Of a stretch of 27,926 nucleotides of DNA, positions 7,458 to 16,122 are shown in pieces. The position numbers and the translations under genes were made by a program. Position 1 is the first letter of the stretch. Every line of letters begins with the position of its first letter. This DNA comes from JBGSST01 sp041736915 (GTDB lineage: Bacteria > Bdellovibrionota > FAC87 > UBA2466): positions 1 to 27,926 of the forward strand of contig JBGSST010000065.1 in NCBI GenBank assembly GCA_041736915.1, read 5' to 3'. The notes under the pieces were generated by a model. It was not told the origin of the DNA, searched no databases, and saw nothing but the letters and a program-made list of their open reading frames with translations.

Positions 7458-8947
7458 TAGCGCAAGCCCTCCCAGCGCCCTTTCGCTTTCCACAGCGAAG
7501 GCGTTTCTTTACCCATGGGCCCCTTGTATTCGCGGTTGTACGCGGAAACGGCGGCCGCCATCAGCGCACGCTGTAGCCCCTTAGCATCGGGTTGTTTTTC
7601 CTTGTAGTGGAAATCCTCGCCGATGAGCTTGGTGGTGTAGTTACCGCTGACGAATTTTGGGTTGTCCAAAAGCTGCAGGTGCAACGGCAAATTCGTTTTC
7701 ACGCCGGTCACCATCGTGTCGCGCAAAGCCGCTTTGGAGCGGGCAATCGCTTCCGCACGATCTTTTCCCCAACAGCTGACCTTGGCCACCATCGAGTCGT
7801 AGAACACGGGAATTTCGTAACCCCGATACAGATGCGAGTCGACGCGAATGCCGATGCCCGCGGGAAACTGAACCGTATTCACCTGACCGGCTTGCGGCAG
7901 GAACTTTTCCGGATCTTCGGCATTGAGGCGGAACTCGATCGCGTGGCCGCGAATTTCAATGTCTTCCTGCTTGAAGCTGAGCTTCTCGCCGAAGGCGACG
8001 CGAATCTGTTCCTTCACCAGATCGATACCGGTGATCCACTCGGTCACGGGATGCTCCACCTGCAAACGGGTGTTCATCTCCATGAAGTAGAAACGCTGCT
8101 GATCGTCCATGAGGAACTCGATCGTACCCGCGTTGTAGTAGCCGATCTCTTTACAGGCTTTGACGGCCGCTTCGCAGATCTTGCGGCGGGTGTCGGCGCT
8201 GACGAACGGAGATGGCGCCTCTTCGATAACCTTTTGATGAAGGCGCTGCACGGAGCACTCACGGTCGAACAGGTGGCACACGTTGCCGTGCTTGTCCGCG
8301 ATGACCTGCACTTCGATGTGGTGCGGAGACTGGACGAAACGTTCCAGATACAAACGGCCATCGCCGAACGCCTTGGAGGCTTCGGAGTAAGCGCGTTGGA
8401 ACAACCCCAAAAACTCCCCTTCGGTCGGCACCATGCGCATGCCGCGGCCACCGCCGCCGGCGAGCGCTTTGATCATGATGGGAAAGCCGATCTCTTTGGC
8501 CTTCTTGAACGCTTCGTTCTCGTCGGTCAGACCGTCTTCCGTACCGGGCACGAGCGGCAGACCGCCCACCTGCCCCATCGTTTTACGGGCCATGACTTTG
8601 TCGCCCATCTTGGTGATCGCATCGGCCGAAGGGCCTACGAAAACCATGCCCGCCTTTTCGACGGCCCTAGCGAACTCCGCTTTTTCCGACAAGAAACCGT
8701 AGCCGGGATGAACCGCATCGGCGCGTAGCGCTTTGGCCGCTTTCATCACGCTGTCGATATCGAGGTAGCTATGTAGCGACGGCCCTTCGCCCACGCAGAA
8801 AGCCGAGTCGGCCTTCGTGACGTGCATCGAGCGGCGATCCGCTTTCGAGTAAATGGCGAGCGGGATATGCCCCATCTCGCGGCAGGCGCGAATCACCCGC
8901 AGGGCGATCTCACCACGGTTCGCAATCAGGATTCTTTTAGGTGTCAC
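7457..8947 (-). CDS. Biotin carboxylase subunit of acyl-CoA carboxylase
   Basis: This enzyme carboxylates biotin on the carrier subunit using ATP and bicarbonate. The 496-aa sequence has the family order: the N-terminal biotin-carboxylase fold (RILIANRGEIALRVIRA), HPGYGFLSE, the ATP-grasp glycine loop GGGGRGM (164-170), the RECSVQRLHQKV segment, EMNTRLQVEHPVTE (about 290-303), and the C-terminal biotin-carboxylase lobe. It has no biotinyl domain; that is encoded by the next gene. The start is GTG at 8947, with AAGGAGT seven bases upstream overlapping the preceding stop codon, and 11 bp separate the two genes. The spacing implies one transcript with tight translational linkage. An accC-like gene for fatty-acid synthesis is possible, but the linked carboxyltransferase points to a propionyl-CoA-type enzyme. 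Confidence 0.93.
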   Translation of the reverse strand: MTPKRILIANRGEIALRVIRACREMGHIPLAIYSKADRRSMHVTKADSAFCVGEGPSLHSYLDIDSVMKAAKALRADAVHPGYGFLSEKAEFARAVEKAGMVFVGPSADAITKMGDKVMARKTMGQVGGLPLVPGTEDGLTDENEAFKKAKEIGFPIMIKALAGGGGRGMRMVPTEGEFLGLFQRAYSEASKAFGDGRLYLERFVQSPHHIEVQVIADKHGNVCHLFDRECSVQRLHQKVIEEAPSPFVSADTRRKICEAAVKACKEIGYYNAGTIEFLMDDQQRFYFMEMNTRLQVEHPVTEWITGIDLVKEQIRVAFGEKLSFKQEDIEIRGHAIEFRLNAEDPEKFLPQAGQVNTVQFPAGIGIRVDSHLYRGYEIPVFYDSMVAKVSCWGKDRAEAIARSKAALRDTMVTGVKTNLPLHLQLLDNPKFVSGNYTTKLIGEDFHYKEKQPDAKGLQRALMAAAVSAYNREYKGPMGKETPSLWKAKGRWEGLR

Positions 8948-8958
8948 CAGATGACTCC

Positions 8959-10509
8959 TTACAGAGGAATGTTGCCGTGTTTTTTGGCGGGAAGTTTATC
9001 GCGCTTGGTACGCAGCATCTCCAAAGCCTGGATCAGCTTGCTACGCGTCTCTTCCGGATAGATGACCTCGTCCACGAAGCCGAGCTCGGCCGCCTTGTAC
9101 GGATTCGCCGTTTGATCGGAGTACTCCTGTACCAGCTTAGCCCGGGTCGCTTCGGGATCCGAAGAGGCCATCACTTCCGCCCGGTGGATGATTCCCACCG
9201 CGCCGTCTGGCCCCATCACCGCGATCTCCGCCGACGGGTAAACGTAGTTGATGTCCGACCGCAGATGCTTGGACGACATCACGCAGTAAGCGCCGCCGTA
9301 AGCTTTGCGCGTAATCACCGCAACTTTCGGCACCGTGGCCTCGGCGTAAGCGTAAAGCAGCTTGGCGCCGTGACGGATGATGCCGCCGAACTCCTGCTCG
9401 GTACCGGGCAAGAAGCCCGGAACGTCGACGAAGGAAACGACCGGAATGTTGAAAGCATCGCAGAAGCGGATGAACCGCGCCGCTTTGACCGACGAGTTGA
9501 TGTCGAGGCAGCCCGCCAGAACCTTGGGGTTGTTGGCGACCACGCCGACGCTACGGCCATTCAGGCGGCCCATGCCGACCACCATGTTTTGCGCGAAGTC
9601 CTTCTGCACTTCGAGGAAGTAGCCATCGTCCATCACGGCTTCGATGAGCTCCTTCATGTCGTAAGCGGCTTTCGGATTGTCCGGAATCAGCTTACGCAGA
9701 CGGGCCTCGGCGCGATTGGCCGGATCCTGCGTGGGCACAAGAGGCACTTCATCCAAATTGTTCGACGGCAGGTAGCTCAACAGCTCACGGATGAGCAGCA
9801 ACGTGCTCTTCTCGTCGTCGCTGGCGAAGTGGCACACGCCGCTCTTCGTGGAGTGGGTGACCGCGCCGCCCAGCTCTTCCATCGTGACCTCTTCGTGCGT
9901 CACCGTCTTGATGACGTCCGGGCCCGTGAGGAACATGTAGCTCGCCTCTTTCACCATGAAGATGAAGTCGGTGAGACCGGGGCTGTACACCGCACCACCG
10001 GCCGAGGGGCCCAGGATGCACGAGATCTGCGGGATGACCCCCGAGGCCATCGTGTTGCGGTAGAAGATCTCGGCGTAACCACCGAGCGACTCGACCCCTT
10101 CTTGGATGCGGGCGCCGCCCGAATCGTTGATGCCGATGACCGGTTTCCCGTTCTTCAGCGCCATGTCGAGAATTTTGCAAATCTTGGCGGCCTGAGCGCC
10201 GGATAGCGATCCGCCGAACACCGTGAAGTCCTGCGCGTACACGTAGACGTGCCGGCCGGAGATGGTGCCGTAGCCCGTGACCACACCGTCACCGAGGATC
10301 TTTTTGTCCTCCATGCCGAAGTAGCGGCACCGGTGGGTAACGAACTTGTCGATCTCGACAAAGGACCCTTCGTCCAAAAGGAACATGAGCCGCTCGCGGG
10401 CGGTCATCTTCCCTTTTTCGTGCTGTTGCTTGATGCGGGCTTCCCCGCCACCCAATTCCGCCTCGCGGTTTCTCGTATCGAGAAGCGCGTACTTTTCTTC
10501 AAGGTTCAT
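8959..10509 (-). CDS. pccB: Propionyl-CoA carboxylase-type carboxyltransferase (beta) subunit
   Basis: This subunit moves the carboxyl group from biotin to an acyl-CoA, most likely propionyl-CoA to give methylmalonyl-CoA. The 516-aa length is normal for PccB. Two oxyanion-hole regions are visible: SGGARIQEG (130-138) with GPSAGGAVYSPGLTDF (about 168-183) in the N-terminal half, and GFLPGTEQEFGGIIRHGAKLLYA with RKAYGGAYCVM in the C-terminal half. The C-terminus, KKHGNIPL, is typical of PccB and unlike AccD of fatty-acid synthesis. It is the first gene of the three-gene operon. The ATG at 10509 lacks a Shine-Dalgarno sequence, and a candidate promoter lies only 11 bp upstream, so the mRNA may be nearly leaderless. 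Acetyl-CoA or another short acyl-CoA cannot be excluded as a substrate. Confidence 0.92.
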   Translation of the reverse strand: MNLEEKYALLDTRNREAELGGGEARIKQQHEKGKMTARERLMFLLDEGSFVEIDKFVTHRCRYFGMEDKKILGDGVVTGYGTISGRHVYVYAQDFTVFGGSLSGAQAAKICKILDMALKNGKPVIGINDSGGARIQEGVESLGGYAEIFYRNTMASGVIPQISCILGPSAGGAVYSPGLTDFIFMVKEASYMFLTGPDVIKTVTHEEVTMEELGGAVTHSTKSGVCHFASDDEKSTLLLIRELLSYLPSNNLDEVPLVPTQDPANRAEARLRKLIPDNPKAAYDMKELIEAVMDDGYFLEVQKDFAQNMVVGMGRLNGRSVGVVANNPKVLAGCLDINSSVKAARFIRFCDAFNIPVVSFVDVPGFLPGTEQEFGGIIRHGAKLLYAYAEATVPKVAVITRKAYGGAYCVMSSKHLRSDINYVYPSAEIAVMGPDGAVGIIHRAEVMASSDPEATRAKLVQEYSDQTANPYKAAELGFVDEVIYPEETRSKLIQALEMLRTKRDKLPAKKHGNIPL

Positions 10510-10511
10510 AT

Positions 10512-10544
10512 TAGCCGGCCATTCAACGCCGGCCTGCCCGGCTA
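10512..10544. promoter_or_regulatory. Inverted repeat overlapping the carboxylase promoter, possible operator
   Basis: TAGCCGG at 10512-10518 and CCGGCTA at 10538-10544 are perfect 7-bp inverted arms separated by 19 nt. Two further GCCGGCC copies (10514-10520 and 10528-10534) lie inside. The arms flank the predicted -10 box and transcription start of the carboxylase operon, the usual place for a repressor site. It could instead form a hairpin in the DNA or in a longer transcript. Confidence 0.35.
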
Positions 10545-10549
10545 GTCAA
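10521..10549 (-). promoter_or_regulatory. Candidate sigma-70 promoter of the acyl-CoA carboxylase operon
   Basis: On the minus strand, TTGACT (10549-10544, five of six matches to the -35 consensus) is followed by a 17-nt spacer and TTGAAT (10526-10521, four of six matches to the -10). Only 11 nt separate the -10 box from the pccB ATG, so transcription would begin about four bases before the start codon. That agrees with the lack of a ribosome-binding site there. An inverted repeat overlaps it. Confidence 0.4.
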
Positions 10550-10696
10550 GAATAGGGGCCAGGCAACGTCCCAAGCCGCCGGGGACGAAGCCAGAGGGTT
10601 TTCTTGGCTCGCCGCGCCAGACTAGAAATAGCCTGGGAATTGGCACACAAGCTGCTCTCCCTTCTGGCCTGGGCTCAAAATAAGGCTGAATTCCAA

Positions 10697-12709
10697 GTGA
10701 ACACTGTGAAGGCATTGGGCACCCATGGGGTGGCGTTGGCGCTGCTGCTTTTTGGGGTGAGTTTTGCCGCCGGCGAGACGGGTTCTCACGATCCGAAATC
10801 GGGAACCTCCGCGGCGAGCGGGCCTATCGCCACTAGCTGTATTCTGGCGGAGGACATCGTAATGGCGGAAGGCTTCACTCACGGGCCAGACTTCCCCATC
10901 CTTTGGAGCCACCACTTGACCGGCGCGGACCTAGCCGGAGACTTCACCCGCCAGCAAAGCGGCCTCGTTCCGGTTCCCTACGGCACGCAGGAGTACGGTA
11001 ATCGCTCGTTCGGTTTTCTACCGGCCAACCGCTTCAATCCGCTTCTGAAGAGTAACGAAACTTACGCCAGCAGCGATGAGTCCACGGAAGGCATCCTGCT
11101 GGCGCCGTCGCCAGCGGGCACGAGCGCCAGCGCCGTTTACCAGTATTCGATCAATGCCAAGCCAAGCAAAGCCCGCCAAGCCAATGGGCCCAGGCTCAAG
11201 CTGCTCGTCGGCGACAGCCTTTACGATGACGATGTAAAGGAAATCGGCGGCGGTGACTTCCCCTACACTCCCATTCGCAGCAAATGGCAGAGCGATGAAA
11301 ACGTAAAAAAATATGCCGAGCACCTTCTTTTGTTGGCCGAGCTCGGTCACGACGGTTTTCCCCACGCCGTGGAAGAAAACGAATCACCGCCGCCGGTGGT
11401 GTACGCGCCCACGTACGGTCATATCCTCCGCGGAAACCCGGGCCCGAAGGGCTATTCCGTCGAAAGGGAGTCCGACCTCGGCAAGTTCTACGCGGCGTCG
11501 GCCGTTTCCAATTTGATGGCGATAACCCCCGAGATGCCCCACGCGGCCATCACGGAGTGGGTAAAGCTGACCTCGTACAAAGAGAACGTGGCCTTCGTGG
11601 TTCAGGGTATCGGCACCCTGAATGCGTACCGCCTCGCGCGGGTAGCCGCCCGGCTGAAAAGCGCCTGCGCGGGACAGGACTTCGTGAAGTGCGAACGGCG
11701 TTTCCGCACCGACGAAAAGAGCCGCGACAAAATTTTGAGTTTCGAAGACGAGGCGCTCGAAAAATTCAACGAGAGCACGCTCGTACTGAAAAATGCCACC
11801 GCTTCCTGTGACGAGAAGAAGATCGCGTTCAAAAAGCTACGGGAGGCCGTGCTTCTCTCGCCCGCCAAGCGTAAGCCGCGCGAGGCTTTGGCCAACCTCT
11901 ACGAAGCGGAGAAGTTCCCCGGAGCAGCCCGCTACTTCCGATTCGGCAAAGACGATGAGCCCTACCTTGCCGACCCCAGCCTGGCCAACGCCTGGTCGCA
12001 GAATCATCAGGTGCTGGCCCGCCGTTTCTTCCGGAACAGCAAAAGCAACCTCGGCCCGGCACTGGCCATCGGGCTGCTACCGCAGACCGATCTCAAGGTG
12101 CGGCGAGGTGCCACGCAAATCAGCTCCGCCCTGCCGGATCGCGAGGCAGTCGACTATCTGAACTCGCTTGCGAACCAGAAAGACTGGATGGCGCTCGAGC
12201 CGATTAAGGATTTTGTCGCCACCGAATCGTTTCACGGCTCTCGCGAATCCAAAAAATTTCCCCACTACGCCGTGGTGGCAAAGCGGGCCGTCGAAGATCT
12301 GAGAGCGAATGGCGGACACGCCCATTCGTTACAGAATTATTACGAAACGCTCATGCAACTCATTCTTTACGGTAAGTTCACCCTCGAACAAAACCGCCAT
12401 CTCATCGATTTCATGAGTGAGCATGCACTCGCCGGCGGAACGCTGGAACATCGCCAGACGGCGGTACGGGTTTTACTTGAAAGCGGTTTGCGGGCGGACA
12501 ATTTCGAAGCGAAGTACATCAAGCGAGCCTTACTGCAGGTGGCTCGCAAGTCCACCGAAGCGGTGGTGATCCATCAGGTAGTCCGGGGGTTGGGCACCGA
12601 TCCCACCGAGAAGAAGTATCTCGTCACGCTTGTAGCCGAACGGCAGGAGAAGGTGCCGGAGCTGGCTAAGGTAACGGCCCAGCTGCTGAGCGAAGGATGG
12701 GCCAAATGA
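10697..12709 (+). CDS. Secreted protein of unknown function, 670 aa, coupled to the transglutaminase-like gene
   Basis: I do not recognise this family. The start is uncertain: GTG at 10697 (AAGG 11 nt upstream) or GTG at 10706 both give an N-terminus ending in GVALALLLFGVSFAAGE, a plausible signal peptide. A TTG at 10604 would bury it behind 30 extra residues. The N-terminal third is rich in Gly, Pro, Tyr and Ser and lacks obvious helices. From about residue 300 on it is charged and helical (ARVAARLKSACAG, AFKKLREAVLLSPAKRKPREALANLYEAEK), and the last ~110 residues (RQTAVRVLLESGL, IKRALLQVARKST) read like HEAT/TPR-type helical repeats. Three cysteines near the middle (two in ARLKSACAGQDFVKCER, one in ATASCDEKK) could form disulfides if exported. 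The stop overlaps the next ATG as ATGA, so both proteins are probably made together and act together. Confidence 0.75.
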   Translation: MNTVKALGTHGVALALLLFGVSFAAGETGSHDPKSGTSAASGPIATSCILAEDIVMAEGFTHGPDFPILWSHHLTGADLAGDFTRQQSGLVPVPYGTQEYGNRSFGFLPANRFNPLLKSNETYASSDESTEGILLAPSPAGTSASAVYQYSINAKPSKARQANGPRLKLLVGDSLYDDDVKEIGGGDFPYTPIRSKWQSDENVKKYAEHLLLLAELGHDGFPHAVEENESPPPVVYAPTYGHILRGNPGPKGYSVERESDLGKFYAASAVSNLMAITPEMPHAAITEWVKLTSYKENVAFVVQGIGTLNAYRLARVAARLKSACAGQDFVKCERRFRTDEKSRDKILSFEDEALEKFNESTLVLKNATASCDEKKIAFKKLREAVLLSPAKRKPREALANLYEAEKFPGAARYFRFGKDDEPYLADPSLANAWSQNHQVLARRFFRNSKSNLGPALAIGLLPQTDLKVRRGATQISSALPDREAVDYLNSLANQKDWMALEPIKDFVATESFHGSRESKKFPHYAVVAKRAVEDLRANGGHAHSLQNYYETLMQLILYGKFTLEQNRHLIDFMSEHALAGGTLEHRQTAVRVLLESGLRADNFEAKYIKRALLQVARKSTEAVVIHQVVRGLGTDPTEKKYLVTLVAERQEKVPELAKVTAQLLSEGWAK

Positions 12710-15700
12710 GCCGGCTCCTCTTTGCCTTGGCTTTCTGTATCGGGCTAGTCGCGTGGGGCGAACCCGTGAGTACGCCAGAGCAACCAGTGGCCACTTCGGC
12801 CGACGCCGAGCGTGCCGTACGGTGGCTTTTTTCGCGGTGGAAACCTTGGGTAGCCGAGAGCAATCCCACCCAGTGGACGAAAGAGCTATGGCAAACCGGC
12901 GGTCTCACCCCGCAGGATTGGGAAGCCGCCATTCAAGACTGGGAAAAAAATCCGAAAGTCGCCGACGCCTTGAAGCGCGGCGAGGCCTACCGCGAGCAAT
13001 ACCTGAGAGAAAAAACCGAAGCCGCGCAAAAGCTGCTTACGCCGGAAGGAACCCGGCCCCCGGCTTTGGAACGCACGGTAAAGGATTACATGGCGTTCTT
13101 GCAGTCGCAAAAACACCGGGCCGTGGGGCCCCCGACCATGCAGCAGGCCGATCAGTTCGGGCGCCAGGCGGTTAAGCCGATTCAGGATCTGATCGACGCC
13201 GGAGTGAATGACCCGTTCTTGAATGACCTTCTGAAGCGAAACTTTTCGCGGGCGGTACGCAAGGCGGAGGAGTCCGACTTTCCCTCCACGAATAAATCCG
13301 CGCGTGAAGAGCAGTGGATCGCTTGGCGGGAGCGAAACCGTAAAGTCGCGGAAAGCGAAATCATAGAGCGGTTCAAGCAGGCGGTGGCCATTGGGCAAAG
13401 CGAAACCAAACTCAAATTTTGGGCGGGCGGTAAGCGCATTCGCCCCACGCGGTTGGCGGCCCTCAAGCTTAAAGTGGATTGGAAAGAAGGCACGATCGTA
13501 ACCGACGCCGGAAAACCTTTGACGTTCAAAGGGGACGGGCGGGTCGTTCATACGCTTTCCGAATTCATCAAGGACGCCCCACCCGCACCCGCCGGAGAGA
13601 TTCGCCCAAAGAAAGACGTTGGCTACACGGCGGTGCACCGCCTGCAAAGCGAGGCCCGCGGCATTCAGGGGGCGGTACAGCGATTTGATAAAACGTCGCA
13701 CGAAGAAGCGATGGAACGCGTGCTCGCACGGCTGCAGACGAGTAGCCGCACCTTGCAGACCAGCCTCGCCGATCCCCTAAGCCGGTCCGCTACCCCCTTC
13801 GCGCAGCTGGCCCATACCCCGGGAAGTGCTTCCGACGGCGCGATCGAAGCAATGCTTTGGGACGGGTTCCGGCGATCGCCGAGGCATTTTCAGAAACGCG
13901 ATGGTTTTTTGCGCATCGCCTTTCCCCTCGAGCAGGTGGTTAAGAAGGGGCTCGTCAGCGAGAACCTTCGCAAGCGGCTTGGAAAGATTCTGCTGTGGGG
14001 CGTGCTGCTCACCGGCGGCATCGACCAGGCTTACGAGAACCGTGAGCTCTTGGCCAATCTGGCCATGCGCGCCCTCGAGCCGGTGGCCGAAAGGGTAGTG
14101 CCCGTGGCGCAACCGGCGGTTACCTACGTGGCCGACCACATCGATACGGAAGCGGCAAAGAAATACCTTCCCGCCAAGGTGGTCGAATGGCTCGAGGCCC
14201 AGCAGGGAGACGCGCGCCAAAGCAGAACCTCCGAAGGGGAAGGCGCGGGCCAACCTCAATCCGGCGGCTCGGAGTCCTCCGACGCGAAGCCACCCGAAAA
14301 GCTAAAGCTGCCCGATAAAACACCGCCCGAGAATGACCGCGTTGGCTCGAGCAAGAATGCCTTTTACCCCACGCATAAGCCCGGCAATTTCGAAGTGACC
14401 CATAATCCGCTTACCGTGGCGACCCGAGGCTTTTCATCCGAGCCAACTCATTCCTATCAGGGGGAAATAGACGCGCTTCCGCCGGGCTGGTTGCATAGCG
14501 GGGATAAACTTTCCGTCGAACCAACGCGTCCTTTCGAAACCGAAAACGGCAAGCTACTCATTCCCCACAGCGAAGGTTTCTTACTGACCGACGTAAAGCT
14601 TAGGCTCGCGGAAAAAGGGAGCCGGGCCGCCATCTTCCCCATAGTCTCCGCCAACCCAGAACGGTTTCCCCTTACCCGAAGCGAAATGGGCTACTACGTG
14701 GTCGACCTCAACGCGGAGCCCGGCCTGGCCGAGAAGTATGAGACCGGTGCCGTGGAGTTTACCGCGGAATACGTAGCGTTACCCCGCGCCGACTATCTGC
14801 AGCGGGAACTGGCGATTACCGACCCCAAGAAGGTTGAAGAGCTGGCCGACCACTTCGCCAAGGCCGGCTTCGGACGCATTGCCGAAGGGCTAAGGGAAGA
14901 GGCCAAAGGGATGACTGAGCTGGGTTATTCCCTCTACCCCGAAGACGTGGCCAAGCGAATTGAGATGGGCTCGCTCTACAGCGAGGTGAAAAATCCGCCC
15001 AGTGGAATAACCCTCGATTCCGGAAACCTCTTTGCCGGGCTCGCCAATCTCGCCTTCGAAGAGCATTTGTGCGGCCAGTGCACGGGATCGGCGGAGGTTA
15101 CCGAAAGGTCGCTCAAGTTTCTGTATGAAGGGAAGAAGGGGATTTCGATACGCCAACGAACGGTATCGACGGGCAACGACAGCAACCACTGGACCGTACC
15201 CTACCATGCACAGGTCGAGGTGCACGGTAGTGGACCCACCGTGGTCGTCGACGCGACCGCCCGGACCAAAGACCCTCGCAACTGGGAAAGACAAGTTCCA
15301 CAGGACGACGTTTTGCGGTCGGCCGGACAGCAAGACCCGTTTGCCCCGGAAAAGTTGCCCGACCTGAGTCCGCCGGAGGCTGAGAAAACCGAGGCCGAGA
15401 AGAAAGACCGCGAGGCAAAGCCCAGGCTTTTCATCAGTGCGGGTAACTATCGGAACGAAACCCTATTTCAGAAGTTTGTTCGCGGTCTGATGGAGCTGCC
15501 CCCCGGTGACCATAAATTTCGGTTTCGCGGAGAGCTACCCGGTGAGGCGGACGAGCAGGAACGCGAACGGCTGCGCCTAGAGCTCGAACGGCGAAAACTA
15601 GAGCTCGCCAAACCCAAGCCTCCCCATCCCCAAGTGCTTGCCCAGCTGGCCAAACTAGAGCTAGCCCGCAAGGAGCTTTTGGACGACCACTCATTCAGAA

Positions 15701-16122
15701 AGCTTAACGTACGCGTTCGCGAGCAAATCAAAGCGCTGCCCTTTTCGAATCTCTACCGGGCGTACTTGCTGGGAGAGATCTCGCGCGAGCAGTTTCGCGA
15801 AAAGCTATTGCCTTATCTGCCCTCCGATTCGGAGTTGAGAAAGCTACCGAACCCTTCCACCCAGGCGCTTCTGAAAGAGGCCGCCGCCCAGCAGAGAAAG
15901 ATCTACGATCGGGTGATTGCCGCGGCCGCCGGACCAGCGACTCCCACATTAAAGAGCGTGGCCAATCCCGTACTCACCGACAAAGTCGTAGGCATCTTCG
16001 ACCAGATGGCTAAGTTCGATGCCGATCCGCTCGTGGACCCGAACTACCGAAGAGCCCTGCTCACTCGGGTTACGGGCTGTCTCGGATACTTCAATTTTCT
16101 ACGGACGGCCCAGCGTAACTAG
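12706..16122 (+). CDS. Large secreted protein with a transglutaminase-like Cys-His-Asp domain
   Basis: This is a 1138-aa exported protein. The ATG at 12706 overlaps the upstream stop (ATGA) and has AAGGA 8 nt upstream; it begins MSRLLFALAFCIGLVAWGE, a signal peptide. Layout: a charged helical region (about 20-480) with one short hydrophobic patch (ILLWGVLLTGGI); a low-complexity linker rich in Gly, Ser, Glu and Pro (about 498-550); a region likely to be beta-rich (about 550-720); then a transglutaminase-like core with CGQCTGSAEV (Cys789, Cys792), YHAQVEV (His834) and VVVDATART (Asp849). The spacing and context match the Cys-His-Asp triad of the transglutaminase/cysteine protease superfamily. 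After it come an Asp/Glu/Lys-rich stretch, a likely coiled coil (about 950-1000) and a helical C-terminus. It could be a protease, transglutaminase or amidase, or inactive. Its end overlaps the convergent glutaminase-like gene by 32 bp. Confidence 0.8.
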   Translation: MSRLLFALAFCIGLVAWGEPVSTPEQPVATSADAERAVRWLFSRWKPWVAESNPTQWTKELWQTGGLTPQDWEAAIQDWEKNPKVADALKRGEAYREQYLREKTEAAQKLLTPEGTRPPALERTVKDYMAFLQSQKHRAVGPPTMQQADQFGRQAVKPIQDLIDAGVNDPFLNDLLKRNFSRAVRKAEESDFPSTNKSAREEQWIAWRERNRKVAESEIIERFKQAVAIGQSETKLKFWAGGKRIRPTRLAALKLKVDWKEGTIVTDAGKPLTFKGDGRVVHTLSEFIKDAPPAPAGEIRPKKDVGYTAVHRLQSEARGIQGAVQRFDKTSHEEAMERVLARLQTSSRTLQTSLADPLSRSATPFAQLAHTPGSASDGAIEAMLWDGFRRSPRHFQKRDGFLRIAFPLEQVVKKGLVSENLRKRLGKILLWGVLLTGGIDQAYENRELLANLAMRALEPVAERVVPVAQPAVTYVADHIDTEAAKKYLPAKVVEWLEAQQGDARQSRTSEGEGAGQPQSGGSESSDAKPPEKLKLPDKTPPENDRVGSSKNAFYPTHKPGNFEVTHNPLTVATRGFSSEPTHSYQGEIDALPPGWLHSGDKLSVEPTRPFETENGKLLIPHSEGFLLTDVKLRLAEKGSRAAIFPIVSANPERFPLTRSEMGYYVVDLNAEPGLAEKYETGAVEFTAEYVALPRADYLQRELAITDPKKVEELADHFAKAGFGRIAEGLREEAKGMTELGYSLYPEDVAKRIEMGSLYSEVKNPPSGITLDSGNLFAGLANLAFEEHLCGQCTGSAEVTERSLKFLYEGKKGISIRQRTVSTGNDSNHWTVPYHAQVEVHGSGPTVVVDATARTKDPRNWERQVPQDDVLRSAGQQDPFAPEKLPDLSPPEAEKTEAEKKDREAKPRLFISAGNYRNETLFQKFVRGLMELPPGDHKFRFRGELPGEADEQERERLRLELERRKLELAKPKPPHPQVLAQLAKLELARKELLDDHSFRKLNVRVREQIKALPFSNLYRAYLLGEISREQFREKLLPYLPSDSELRKLPNPSTQALLKEAAAQQRKIYDRVIAAAAGPATPTLKSVANPVLTDKVVGIFDQMAKFDADPLVDPNYRRALLTRVTGCLGYFNFLRTAQRN

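Noticed and set aside
7592..8728. 378-codon open frame on the plus strand
   Set aside because: Antisense to the biotin carboxylase gene, with shadow-like composition and no ribosome-binding site.
8941..10206. 421-codon open frame on the plus strand
   Set aside because: It is antisense to the clearly conserved carboxyltransferase gene. The peptide is rich in His, Arg, Val and Asp with no motif, as expected for a high-GC shadow frame.
10604..10696. Upstream TTG extension of the 670-aa secreted protein
   Set aside because: It would place about 30 hydrophilic and mixed residues before the signal-peptide-like stretch. Starts at 10697 or 10706 give a normal export signal.
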